A stretch of 64,000 nucleotides of DNA from Ophioderma brevispina (GCA_023653785.1 JAMKCH010010298.1:124001-188000); one strand, 5' to 3'; positions 47,266-58,285 are shown, counted from the first letter of the stretch. The notes: generated by a model not told the origin, from the letters alone. A program made the numbers and translations.

Positions 47266-48020
47266 GTACTATATAGCTCCGAGGACCAAGTACAAAAGAA
47301 ATTCATTCTAGCAATTGCCCTCGGAAGGTTTTCTTTTGTCCAGCAAGATGGCATCAAATTATAAATGATCCTCCAAGCGGGTAGTTTAACACTTTGATGG
47401 CTGCATTAGGGGGAAAGGTGTTCAAATATCAAAAGGCCGTGGAAGGTGATACCCAACTGAAGAAATATTTCAAATTTTTAGTCAAAAAGGTCGTATTTGA
47501 CAATTAATATTATCATGCACATTATTTTTTTTACTAATCCACAAAATAGTGCTAAAAGTGGTTTGAATTAAAAAGAATGCTTTTTAAAAAGGTTTTTCGG
47601 ATTAAATTTCATAATTGCAATTATTTCTACAACTTGAAAATTTGGACTTTTTAATTACAACATTCGTCAAATGACTAATTAGCAAATGGCCAATGTGTAC
47701 TTAAATTCGTCATTTTTGTGTTTGACTAACTAATTCTAGTCATTAGACGAGTCTAAAGTCGTCTTTAATTAGTCAATTAATTTGTCATTTGACAAATTAA
47801 AATTCGTCAGTCATTAATTAGTCATTTTAAAGTGTAAATTTAGAGGTAATGAAAATATTTGTAATCTTGTCAACTACTTTAAAATATGAGAAGGTTATCT
47901 TCCAGCATAGCAAACATGTTTCCAGCATTGAAGTATATTTATGAATGATAAAACAAGTGATTTGCATGACTAATTTTTAATTAGTCAAATAAGACACATT
48001 TTTTGACTAATTAATATTCT
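47266..48020. other. No gene; cluster of TGACTAATTAGTCA-like motifs
   Basis: AATTAGTCA or TGACTAATT occurs at least seven times between about 47660 and 48010, in both orientations. No coding sequence. Confidence 0.6.
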
Positions 48021-48021
48021 C

Positions 48022-48172
48022 AGTGCACCTATTAGGCGGGAGCGTGCTCAAATAATGGACCATGGAAGGTGTTACACCTATTAGGAGGAAGGGTGATCAA
48101 ATATCAATGGACCATGGAAGGTGTTACACCTATAGGAGGAAGGGTGCTTAAATATCAATGAATCATGAAAGG
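48022..48172 (+). repeat. 51-bp minisatellite, first block (three units)
   Basis: Units CACCTATTAGGAGGAAGGGT, GCTCAAATATCAATGGACCA, TGGAAGGTGTTA. The same unit makes up 49479-50275 and 50430-50590. Confidence 0.9.
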
Positions 48173-48639
48173 GTTTTGATAAAAGAGTAGTATTTATTAT
48201 TCCCAATAATTTCATTTTCATGCATCATAATGACAGCGCGGGATCCCTATTTATTGGGCAATGCGTAATGTATTATGTTTCTTGGTATGAAACCACGTAG
48301 TAGAATAACAGTCTGTAGATCCCGTGACCAAAACTCTGGAGACCAAAAATTGAAGGCGTCTTGGGGTTCCCTGATCGATGTTGAAAGTTTTTGACTTGGG
48401 CTCGCCGCTTCAATGTTCCGGCATTTTGGGGAAGGGGCGGCAGGCAAACAAAGTTAACACGGGGGTAAAAATTGAAAACTGTCACAATTGAATTAATATG
48501 CATGTCAAATTACTCGCCTTATCATACGGAATCTAAAAATGTATAGTTTGTTATAGATCCGACTTCAAATGAGGACGCTATGGCCAAAAATGTCCAAAGG
48601 TCAATGCACTTTCAGTCAAGGTCAAATTGTTAAAATAAA

Positions 48640-48862
48640 CGATTGTTAAGATGTAAGTGTCTAATTATAATGTTTTCGTGTATGACAAATTCAATTTTGC
48701 AACTTTTAACAGTACAAATGTTAGTCTTGACCTTGAAACCTGAAATAGCCGCCATTTTGCATTTCAAGGTCAAGACTAACATCTTTTGAACTATTAAAAG
48801 TTGCAAAATTGAATTTGTTAAACACGAAAACATATAATTAGACACTTACATCTTTAAAATCG
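48640..48862. repeat. Long near-perfect hairpin, arms about 98 bp
   Basis: The left arm (48640-48738) and right arm (48764-48862) pair with only a few mismatches around a spacer of about 25 bases containing GCCGCCATTTTG. Matching blocks include GATGTAAGTGTCTAATTATA, CAAATTCAATTTTGCAACTT and TTAGTCTTGACCTTGAA. Either a young foldback element or a source of double-stranded RNA if transcribed. Confidence 0.9.
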
Positions 48863-49478
48863 GTTCATAAGTAGGCAGATTACAAAAATTTGACGGTATT
48901 CATGTTTTTCCAAGCACACGAGCAACAAACGCACAAAACGCCGTACGCGCCGTGTGCATTACGTGCGTACGTAAGGCATTATTTTACTAATTTAACTAAA
49001 TATTTGAGTTTTGTTGTAAACAAAACATACTATCCACGATTTTACCGTGGGCTTAGTTTTCTAAAGGATGTTTTGTCAATATCGAACTATAACTTTATCG
49101 TAAGTGAAAGTCCAATCTACCACCGTTTTAAGTTTCAAATTGTTAGGGTTAAAATTATGCTTTATTTTCGAAGCGAAAAAAAACTGAAGAAAATTATAAT
49201 TATGGACCTATTTGCACTAATAATTTTAGGTGTCAATAGTCCAGAAAATAATAAAAATGACCGATTTTTCGAGTACAGCTTGGGGTCACGGATGTTTCTG
49301 TTGCTGCTGAGCCATAACTGATGATCGTTACTCGAATCAAGGTACCCGCACCGTCCAGCGATGACCGTCGGGCATCGCCACACAAAAAACAAAGTGATGG
49401 CATCGCTGTTTTTGTTTCTTTTTTTTGTACAACAACAACAGCGATGTTGGCCAATGCACAGCGATAAAGTCTGAATAT
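48863..49478. other. No gene supported
   Basis: A 143-codon + strand frame (48890-49321) has AT-driven composition (Phe, Tyr, Ile, Lys) and no recognisable pattern, so I do not call it. Confidence 0.4.
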
Positions 49479-50275
49479 ACCATTAGGAGGAAGGGTGCTC
49501 AAATATCAATGGACCATGGAAAGTTTTACACCTATTAGGAGGAAAGGTACCCAAATATCAACGGACAATTGAAAGTGTTACGCCTATTAGGAGAAAGGCT
49601 GCTTAAATATCAATGGCCCATAGAAGGTGTTACGCATATTAGGAGGAAGGGTGCTCAATATCAATGACCATGGAAGGTGTTACGCCTATTAGGAGGAAGG
49701 GTACTCAAATATCAATAGACCTTGGAAGGTGTTATACACCTATTAGAGGGAAGAGTGCTCAAATATCAATTGACCATGGGAGGTGTTACACCTATTAGGA
49801 GGAAGGGTGCTGAAATATCAATTGACCATGGAAGGTGTTACGCCTATTAGGAGGAAGGGTGCTCAAATATCAATGAACCATGGAAGGTGTTATAACTATT
49901 AGGAGGAAGGGTGCTCAAATATCAATGGACCATGGAAGGTGTTACGCCTATTTTGAGGAAGGGTGCTCAAATATCAATGAATCATGGAAGGTGTTACACC
50001 TATTAGAGGGAAGGGTGCTCAAATATCAATGAACCATGGAAGGTGTTACATCTATTAGAGGGAAGGGTGCTCAAATATCAATGGACCATGGGAGGTGTTA
50101 CACATATTACGAGGAAAGGTGCTCAAATATCAGCATGATCAATGGACCATGGAAGGTGTTACAACTATTAGGAGGAAGGGTACTCAAATATCAACGGACC
50201 ATTGAAAGTGTTACGCCTATTAGGAGAAAGGATGCTTAAATATCAATGGCCCATAGAAGGTGTTACGCCTATTCA
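49479..50275 (+). repeat. 51-bp minisatellite, main block (about 16 units)
   Basis: Head-to-tail units of ATTAGGAGGAAGGGTGCTCA, AATATCAATGGACCATGGAA, GGTGTTACACCT. A 155-base non-repeat interruption follows (50276-50430), then three more units to 50590. The block ends about 30 bases before the likely 5' exon of the receptor gene. Confidence 0.95.
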
Positions 50276-50429
50276 ATTTCAAGTTTTTTGACATAGGCCT
50301 CTGACCCAAATCATACATAACACATAATAACAGTTAATTATACCTTACAGAGGGTGGTGAACAATAATCAATATTCATTTCTGATTTTAAGAGCCAAATA
50401 GATCAATTTACCAACTCTTTGTTGGTAAA

Positions 50430-50590
50430 TTAGGAGGAAGGGTACTCAAATATCAATGGCCCATAGAAGGTGTTACGCCTATTAGGAGAAAGGATGCTTA
50501 AATATCAATGGCCCATAGAAGGTGTTACGCCTATTTTGAGGAAGGGTGCTCAAATATCAATGGACCATTGTAGGTGTTACGCCTATTTGA
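50430..50590 (+). repeat. 51-bp minisatellite, third block
   Basis: Three units matching the main block, the last (CTATTTTGAGGAAGGGTG) being diverged. Immediately upstream of the receptor gene. Confidence 0.9.
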
Positions 50591-50618
50591 CGTAAAGTGT
50601 GTTTATTTTTCTTTTTTT

Positions 50619-50751
50619 CAGGTTCGTGTAATTCGTCAACGTTCCACACTCCACAAAGGATGGCTACGACCGTATAATATTTGTTCTTCATGACTGCTGA
50701 AAATAGTGAGTACGGCGGCAACAGATAGAAATTGATACAACCCCAACTAAA
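50619..50751 (+). promoter_or_regulatory. Likely 5' UTR with a splice acceptor
   Basis: TTTATTTTTCTTTTTTTCAG at 50602-50621 is a strong acceptor; the 130 bases from 50622 to the ATG would be 5' UTR of the receptor mRNA. The stretch has stops in the receptor frame and a short upstream ATG frame (ATGACTGCTGAAAATAG at 50689). If right, an upstream non-coding exon exists, possibly beyond the minisatellite. Confidence 0.45.
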
Positions 50752-53700
50752 ATGCATCGTTTTGCGTGGTTGCCATTGGTAGCCACGTTGTGGTGCGGCT
50801 ATGTTTTGGCATATAACACGTCTTCATACACATGTGATAATGTTAATCTATCTACCTTTCCAGTCAATTTGAAGCTGAACTCAAAGTCGTCACGGACTAA
50901 TTGTAGTTTTACTGTTGCGGCAGAAAAACATATTATGGTATCTTTGATGGATTCGCATCTCACAGATGAATTTACGTACGCCTACATCGAAAATACCGAT
51001 CGCGAAAACGACCATTGTTACAATAAATCTTATTTATCCTTTTCGAGGACATTGCGGCCATGTACGATGTTGGTTTCCGGCAGTGTTTTCAAATTTTATT
51101 TTCAAAACGCAAATTTAGAACTGGAAATGTATGCTGTACAAGCCAACAATACAAAATGTGGAGAGGGAGGAGCTGAATTATCACCATCAACGGAACAGCG
51201 CAATCTTCCGCAATGCAATATTACTGAATATGACTTGGTCGTTGAGGTCGATGTTCCTTTTAATTGTGTTCTCCAGATGTGTAATACAACTAACATTTTA
51301 CGATGTTCAAGCCAATGTGTTTGCGAACTGGGCAACCGAGAATGGACTGAGAAATGTAATACCAGTACTCTAATCTCTCTCATTGTGTACCCCAATTATG
51401 TTCAAGAAATATCATTTTCAAGTTGTGGTATTCGTCGCATTTCAGATGATGCGTTTATCGGTTTAATGAATATGACATATTTGAAGCTGAATGGAAATCA
51501 TTTGAGAACGCTACCTTATGGTTTATTTGACTCACTTGGTCTATTAGAATACCTTTCCCTGTCAAATAATCTCTTGCAAAAATTGCATAGACTTACCTTT
51601 CATTCAGTTGTTTATTTGATAGAACTCAATATTAGCTATAACAATTTGATGTCTTTGCCGTCAGGATTATTCGATTCATTGTTAAGGTTAAGGACATTAG
51701 ATATAGGTTCCAATCTTTTGAAGCAAGTACCACCTGGTATATTTTACGCACTGCGCAGTTTGCAAGTTCTTGAGTTGGATAACAATGATTTAACACATTT
51801 ACCTGAGAATGTATTTAGTTCATTACATGAATTGACTACTCTTTTGCTTGATTTTAATTCTATAACCGATCTGCCTCTCAAATTGTTTTATTCACTCAAA
51901 AATCTTAAATTCCTAGATCTGCGATATAACAATATTGTCACTTTATGTAAAGGTGTATTTGACATTGGAGAACTGACCAAATTCTGGGACGAATGGGCGG
52001 AGGAATGGTATTTTAATACGCTAATTTACTTGAGCAACAATGATCTATACACGATAGATGAAAATACGTTTTCAAATATTACTATAACTCAGCTTTTCAT
52101 GGAGAACAATCATCTGTTAGAACTTCCTCAAGGCATTTTTGATAACCTACATATGCTGCAAGAGCTTGATTTGAGTAACAATAATCTAACTTATCTTCCT
52201 CCCGGTTTGTTTGACTCGCAGTCTGAACTAAGATATCTGGATTTAAGCTTTAACTTTATAACCACACTCCCTCTTGGAATTTTCTCCAGCATGTTTCTTA
52301 TAAAAGCCCTTTCGCTAAATAATAATCAATTATCAGAGCTACCCAAAATTTCATTCCTATCATTAAATAATATGACCATACTTAACCTTGGTCATAATCA
52401 GCTCGTGCAAATTCCAAATGATACCTTTCCTTCAGATTGCTCACTAGAAAAACTAGATCTGATAGAAAATAATCTGACAGCGCTGCCACCTAATGCACTC
52501 GCATCTTGTATTAATTTAGATTCCATTCGCCTAGATGGCAATAAAATTTCGGCATTATCGCCAAAGCTATTCCATTCCACACTTCGACTCAATACAATAT
52601 ATCTCGGTCGCAACATCTTAACGCTATTGCCACCTGAAATATTTATAACATTACGAGAAGTTCGAAACATAAACCTTGCTAACAATTCACTGAAATCTTT
52701 GCCTAGGGATATCTTCATAACTTTACTGAGGTTAAATTATCTCAATATCAGCCAAAATCACTTGATTTCTTTGCCTTCATTTGAAACACTCTCTAATTTG
52801 ACAATACTTGATGCGAGTCACAATGATTTAATGTATTTTAATCGGGATACATTCAAAGGTCTTGAAAGTGTTAAGTATTTATCAGTTTCCCACAATGTGA
52901 TAACAGACCTGCATAATGGTATTTTCATTAAAACGCACAATTTGATTTTTCTTGATATCAGTTACAACCAATTGAGCAAAATACAAACCGATCTATTTCT
53001 CAACAATAGTGAACTAGTCACCCTGATGCTAACAGGAAATGTTTTGTCAACAATAACTAATGGGACATTTCTTGGATTGAAAAGTCTCAGTCGACTAGAT
53101 GTTGACCGCAATCAACTTTCTCATCTGAGCTACGGCGCATTCAGTGGATTAAAGCAAGTTAAATTCTTGAACTTGTCCCAAAATAAACTACAAAAACTCC
53201 GAGCAGGAGTACTTGGGTTTTCTTCGCAGTTGGGAACTATTGATATGCGAGGAAATGGTCTTCTTCTGGTAGACGACAATTCGTTTTTAGGTGTCGAAGA
53301 CGCCAAAGTCTTAGTTGATGAATACGCTACTTGCTGTTTCTTGGATGACCGGAATTGTGTTTCCGAAAATCCTCGGCCAGCTTATCTGACTTGTACTCGA
53401 ATGTTACCCGACATAATGTTGCGAGTTTCAATGTGGTTTCTTGGAATATCAGCAGTAATATTGAATGGTAGTGCATTTCTTTTTCGCCGTAAAAACAGAT
53501 TAATTGTTCAAACTGTTCTGATTTCTCATCTCGCAATTTCCGACTTCTTGATGGGTATCAGTATGGTTTTCCTAGCCTGCAGTGACATTTACTTCGGCGA
53601 CAAATTCCCTTCGTATTCCACTAAATGGCGCGAAGGAATTCCTTGTAAGGTAGCAGGAGTGTTTTCAATACTGTCAAGTGAAGCATCCGTGTTCTTTATT

Positions 53701-54570
53701 ACCCTTATCAGCTTTGATAGGTTTTTGGGCGTGAAATATCCTTTTAGTTCTCGTCGGTTAAATTTAAAATCTGCTAAAATATGTGCAGCACTGATATGGT
53801 TGGGAACATTAGTCCTATGTATAGCTCCAGTACTTTTAATAGGAAACATTGAGGATGTATTTGAAGTTTCTGAAGTTTGTATTGGCGTTCCTATAGTAAA
53901 GCGACCTATAACTATAACTGAGTATAATTCGGTTCAGATAGACAAAAGGGAGTTCCATATATATCCTGATTATAGTTCAAATTATATCGACTTTCTGAAA
54001 GAGATCACGATAAAAGATGAGCAAGTAATTGAAAATGTTACTTTTTCAGTTTCGGCAATTACAACCTATGAACTTGCAACATATTTCTCTATTATAGTCT
54101 TCATTGGTATAAATCTTGTGTGTTTCCTTCTGGTACCGTTCTGCTACATTCAAATTCTTTATACTGTCAAAATGTCTGCGAAAAAATCTACTAGAAATCA
54201 CAGCTTTGAGGAAGAAGTGCGGATGTCGGCGAAAAGTTTTGCACTTGTGTTTACTGACTTTTGCTGCTGGGTACCCCTTGTAATCGTCTGCATACTTGTT
54301 CAATGTGGCGTGCTGACGGTGTCTCCTGCGGTCAGCGCTTGGACAGTGGCATTCATTTTACCAATAAATTCCTCCATCAATCCCTTTTTGTACACTTTGG
54401 CTAATGCCATATCCGATCATCTTCACAGAAACGACGAACTTGCGCAAGACGATGGCAGAAAGAGAAGGATTTCCATACCAACTATTGATTTAAGTTTAAG
54501 TTCTCTTCGTACTACCGCAGTTTCTAATTCCAACAGCATAGACAACAGTGTGGATAGTTCTCATATTTAA
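50752..54570 (+). CDS. CUB-like/LRR G-protein-coupled receptor (LGR/GRL101-like)
   Basis: 1272 codons without an intron. A signal peptide (residues 1-20, MHRFAWLPLVATLWCGYVLA) is followed by a CUB-like module (about 28-130, cysteines 28/51 and 89/104), a Cys-rich cap (RCSSQCVCE...C) and about 25 leucine-rich repeats (about 218-855; LxxLxLxxN with PxGxF). Next comes a CCF hinge (861-863) as in LGR/relaxin receptors, then seven helices. Seen in the helical part: N in TM1, LAISD in TM2, C965 paired with C1043 of a long second outer loop, SSEASVF and DRF (989-991, in place of DRY) in TM3, TDFCCWVP in TM6, NPFLY (1210-1214) in TM7. A 58-residue Ser-rich cytoplasmic tail ends it. It acts at the plasma membrane; the ligand is unknown. 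Many N-glycosylation sites. Absence of introns contrasts with the exon-per-LRR layout of vertebrate RXFP genes and suggests an ancient retrocopy or lineage expansion. Confidence 0.95.
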   Translation: MHRFAWLPLVATLWCGYVLAYNTSSYTCDNVNLSTFPVNLKLNSKSSRTNCSFTVAAEKHIMVSLMDSHLTDEFTYAYIENTDRENDHCYNKSYLSFSRTLRPCTMLVSGSVFKFYFQNANLELEMYAVQANNTKCGEGGAELSPSTEQRNLPQCNITEYDLVVEVDVPFNCVLQMCNTTNILRCSSQCVCELGNREWTEKCNTSTLISLIVYPNYVQEISFSSCGIRRISDDAFIGLMNMTYLKLNGNHLRTLPYGLFDSLGLLEYLSLSNNLLQKLHRLTFHSVVYLIELNISYNNLMSLPSGLFDSLLRLRTLDIGSNLLKQVPPGIFYALRSLQVLELDNNDLTHLPENVFSSLHELTTLLLDFNSITDLPLKLFYSLKNLKFLDLRYNNIVTLCKGVFDIGELTKFWDEWAEEWYFNTLIYLSNNDLYTIDENTFSNITITQLFMENNHLLELPQGIFDNLHMLQELDLSNNNLTYLPPGLFDSQSELRYLDLSFNFITTLPLGIFSSMFLIKALSLNNNQLSELPKISFLSLNNMTILNLGHNQLVQIPNDTFPSDCSLEKLDLIENNLTALPPNALASCINLDSIRLDGNKISALSPKLFHSTLRLNTIYLGRNILTLLPPEIFITLREVRNINLANNSLKSLPRDIFITLLRLNYLNISQNHLISLPSFETLSNLTILDASHNDLMYFNRDTFKGLESVKYLSVSHNVITDLHNGIFIKTHNLIFLDISYNQLSKIQTDLFLNNSELVTLMLTGNVLSTITNGTFLGLKSLSRLDVDRNQLSHLSYGAFSGLKQVKFLNLSQNKLQKLRAGVLGFSSQLGTIDMRGNGLLLVDDNSFLGVEDAKVLVDEYATCCFLDDRNCVSENPRPAYLTCTRMLPDIMLRVSMWFLGISAVILNGSAFLFRRKNRLIVQTVLISHLAISDFLMGISMVFLACSDIYFGDKFPSYSTKWREGIPCKVAGVFSILSSEASVFFITLISFDRFLGVKYPFSSRRLNLKSAKICAALIWLGTLVLCIAPVLLIGNIEDVFEVSEVCIGVPIVKRPITITEYNSVQIDKREFHIYPDYSSNYIDFLKEITIKDEQVIENVTFSVSAITTYELATYFSIIVFIGINLVCFLLVPFCYIQILYTVKMSAKKSTRNHSFEEEVRMSAKSFALVFTDFCCWVPLVIVCILVQCGVLTVSPAVSAWTVAFILPINSSINPFLYTLANAISDHLHRNDELAQDDGRKRRISIPTIDLSLSSLRTTAVSNSNSIDNSVDSSHI

Positions 54571-54575
54571 ATAAA
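54570..54575 (+). terminator. Poly(A) signal overlapping the stop codon
   Basis: AATAAA begins on the last base of the TAA stop. If it is used, the receptor mRNA has almost no 3' UTR. No other strong AATAAA is evident in the next 200 bases. Confidence 0.4.
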
Positions 54576-56840
54576 TTATATAATTATAAGGCGTAACTTC
54601 TAATTAAATGGGCTCTAGACTGGAAGTACAGTACGACAGCTACTAAGGTTTTCAAAACATTGGACTGATAAACCACGTAAATCCTGAACAGATTTATTGG
54701 AACAGATCTGATTTTAGTAGTAGTTGGAAAATGTAGCTTCCGTTGAAATCTGCGAGGAAGCAGCATTAATCGGAAAAACAAATTTAAGTTAACCGAATAT
54801 TGAACCCAGACCTAACTGGTGAAAAGCGCAGATTAACAGCTTCGCAAACTCGACCTCAATTAATAATGTCTGTTTTACACAGAAAAGGAAAAGCGAGATT
54901 CAGATTCAATAATTCAGTTAAAGCGGCACTTGCACATTTTTCAGAAAATATGAAATTTCTTCAATTTGCTCGCAAATAATAGCATAGGCCATTGGAAGAA
55001 TTACGATATATATTAGACATAAAAAAACATACCCAAAAGCAGAGAGGGGCATTAATAAGAGGCTAAACAAAAATCAGGTAACGTTTAAGTTGCCGTAACT
55101 TTAATCAACAAATGTGTCCATTACATGAATATCATAGACTCGTACTCATTGATATTAAAACCACAAAGATCACAGATCGGTCAAACGCCGTGAGAATTAA
55201 CTCTGGCGTGTGTTTCTTGTGTTACACGCCATTTCTTGTGTTACACGCCAATTTTATAAACCCGTTCTGTTTACCCATAAACACGCTGATTTGGGCTTAA
55301 TAATTTCAGTTGAGGGCTAATGTATATAAAAGCTTTATAACCATGCAAAAATATCAATTCTGAAAATTCTGAAAATATCAATTCTGAAATATTTAGAGGG
55401 CGCACTATTTTTCAAATGTGCCAGTGTCTTTCTAACAAACGAAATCGAATAAGGAGGTGAAAGAATGGGTTAAAATTGTCGATGAAACCATATTGTGACC
55501 TGCTGGACTGAGAGTGCTGATTATACCTATCACTTTTAGTTTCCATTGTCAAGGTAACCCTAAATATGTCAAACGTGTGTTTTTCTACTCACAGTTTTCT
55601 TGTCGAATGTGAAAGCATTCCATTAGCAATCAGTGATTTTTGAGGTTTGTCGAAATCATCTTATGGTGATTACTGAAATGACGAAAGAAGAGAAAATCCC
55701 TTTTCAAGCAAAAACATAATAAATAAATAAACCGGGAAAGATCGGGCAAGTGGTTGGCATCCACTTGGAAAAAAAGTGTTATTGTGGTGTTTCTGGATGA
55801 ACGGGTTGCGCGTAGTGCGTGGATTTCTCCGTGAGCGCTGGGTAAAAGTAAATAGCGTTTAAACATTTTGTGAAAGGCGTGTTACTTGATTAAATTTGAA
55901 TGGAAGAGAACCGTAATAAACACACATAAATACACACACACTCACATGTGTACGAGCATGCGCATACTCACACGCAGGTATGTATGTGTGTTGTAGTGGG
56001 AAAGTGCCTATTAACATTCATACAAAATGTTTAGGACTTAAATCGTGTGCTACAAAGGGGTATAATTTTAATTTAACAAAGACATATGAAAATCAAGAGT
56101 CAATGTAAGTTAGTTTATTAAGAATAGTGTTTATATGTAACGTTTGGCGGTGTTTTAATGTGTGGGTAATTCCAGAGAAAATGAGACTCTGGATAAATAC
56201 GCAATGCTCGTGCATCTTATGGGGCAATTTTCATGTTGTAGAATATACATGGTAATTCTTATGTTGTAACCCATTATGCTGCATTGGTCGCAATCTACAA
56301 AATCCATACAACGACAATATTGCTTCCTATATTGATCAAAATGAGTTGAATTAATCATATGTTTGATAAAAAAACATAATTAGTGGACGAATTAGTCTTC
56401 TTTTGAGATCAAATTTGTTATGTTTTAGTCAGAGTGAATAACATCAAACACACTTTTTACAAAGAGTTTGAGGTAAAGTTATAATATGGTGTTCTCTATT
56501 ATTCCTATAGTAGATTCCAATTGATTGTAGAGTTATGAGCGGAAGGAGATTGGATTGAAAGAAACTGGCCAACTACAAATAAAGTTACGTTGTTCGTCCA
56601 GTCAATACTGATTGTGCAGTGTCTTAAACATGTTTAAATACTAGTAGTAGGTTCTTCGCTTTTGATACAGTGCACTGATATTACCAAACACTAAGCGGAT
56701 GACTGCTTGTAATTGAAATTGAGGCAATTTACAATTCAAAGTTGTGTTTGACCAATTACTTTTAATTTTATACTACGTGATGCATAGTGTGTCTACTCCA
56801 GAATTTGTTTTAAACATTGCCTACCAACATCATATCTAGA
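54576..56840. other. No gene recognised
   Basis: AT-rich. It has a 19-bp direct duplication (GTGTTACACGCCATTTCTT, about 55217), a fragment resembling the ends of the 32-kb foldback family (GAGGGCGCAC...CAAATGTGCCAGTGT, 55395-55425), and a CA-rich tract (55921-55990). Confidence 0.5.
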
Positions 56841-57130
56841 ACCTTATCAAATTCGATAAACCTTGGTTTTGGATTTGAAAAAACAGGTTTTTCCATTTGA
56901 AATGCTAGGTCGAAAAACTTGGTTTTGTCGAAAGATCTGGTTTTCGATAAAAAAAAATGGTATTCGAACGAAAAAAAAAAAAACCACCAGATTTTTAGAT
57001 TTGAAAAACTCGGTCGAAAAACATGATTTTGTGGTCGAATTCACAAGGTTTATCAAACACTTTGTTTATCGAAATTGATAAACTTTTTTAACTAAAAAAC
57101 GATTCGTAAACCTAGGTTTTTGATAAACCT
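56840..57130. repeat. TTTATCRAATTCGATAAA palindrome cluster, left block
   Basis: Many overlapping palindromic motifs such as TTATCAAATTCGATAA, TTTATCGAAATTGATAAAC and GATAAACCTAG. A second block is at 58155-58285. The two may be the arms of a 1.4-kb element that includes 57131-58154. Confidence 0.65.
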
Positions 57131-57394
57131 AGTTGATCGGTCAAAAAACTTGTTTTGTTTTCGATGGAAACTCCAGCACATCAATTTCACTCTTTTGTTT
57201 TTTATCATTTGTGAGTGAGGCCCTCTGTTGGTTAAGCTGTAACAAGTTAGAGGCTCCTGATTGGCTGACTGTACAACTAAGTCCCGCCTCCCTGTGTATT
57301 CCTATGGAACTGTTCGATTCGTTTACAAAAAGAGATTTTTTCTAGAAAACAAACTATCAGCCGATCAAATAATTTGTACCATCAGCTTCAGCAG

Positions 57395-57487
57395 ATTTTA
57401 ATCTATTCATTGGTATCAACTTTGCCCTGAGTGACAGGTCAGAGCTGGATCAACAAGTGACAGAAGTTGGCAGTGGCTGTGAAAAAG
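57395..57487 (+). CDS. Weak candidate exon of an unknown gene
   Basis: A 93-base stretch between CAGCTTCAGCAG and GTAATG, phase 1-1, reading (D)FNLFIGINFALSDRSEL and DQQVTEVGSGCEK. The acceptor tract is poor. An inverted CCAAT (ATTGG) and CCGCCTCCC lie upstream at about 57261-57292. No family is recognised and no partner exon was found, so this may be chance. Confidence 0.2.
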
Positions 57488-58154
57488 GTAATGTCTCATA
57501 TATTCTATGATTTTAAATGCCAAGGTAAATTGTATTTAATTAACTAAACCACAGAATAATATGATTATTTTGACGAGTTTGATACCAAAATCAGCTTAAT
57601 TAACACACTAGAAGTCGTAGAAAAAATCTAACTGCAACCCGATATCAGCTCATGCGTCCACACATGTTTGCCGACGCGGGAGGTCAGTAATTGCCAATCT
57701 TTATCGCTAAAGTCCCTGGTGTGTTGGACTTGTGAATGGGCCTAGCCCGGGTCGGGGAAGGTTAACAGAAGTTGTACCGGGTGCACGTTTTAGAGACATG
57801 CCATTCCATACGCGCAAATACAATGAACTCACTGAATTGGCTTGATTCTGTAGTCTGTTATGTCGCTTATCCACATTTCAATGGGAACAATTTTGTATAA
57901 GTGACCGGCTCTTAACCACCTGCTTGGGCTCTTTTTGGATGACCAATATGGCCGTCAGTGCCTTAATACGAAGCTCAGGTTTTCAATTCATTGTATAGAG
58001 ATCAGTGGTCAGGGAGGTCGAGTCTTGGCTTTCTGTCGGCGTTGCTAGGGGCAACGAACCTTGGGGAAACTTTCTAGCTGCTTGCCTGGCTGCAAATACT
58101 CGAAAGAGGGCATAGGGCATATTTTGACTTTGAAATCGATGTGCCAGATTTTCA

Positions 58155-58285
58155 AAAAACAAGCTTATCGAATTTGATAAAAAAAATTTATTCGAAAATA
58201 AAAACAGTTTTATTAAAAATTTAGCATTTGAATCGATAAACCTAGTCTATCAAATCGATCGGGTTTATCAAATTCGAAATTCGTC
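58155..58285. repeat. TTTATC palindrome cluster, right block
   Basis: GCTTATCGAATTTGATAA, ATCGATAAACCTAG and GGGTTTATCAAATTCGAA motifs, the same set as 56840-57130. Probably the opposite arm of one element. Confidence 0.6.

Noticed and set aside
48890..49321. 143-codon + strand frame
   Set aside because: Phe/Tyr/Ile/Lys-rich composition reflects AT content; no domain and no signals; part of the interval between the hairpin and the minisatellite.
49479..50590. Regular repeats suggestive of a CRISPR array
   Set aside because: Units are contiguous with no unique spacers, and the genome is eukaryotic; it is a minisatellite.
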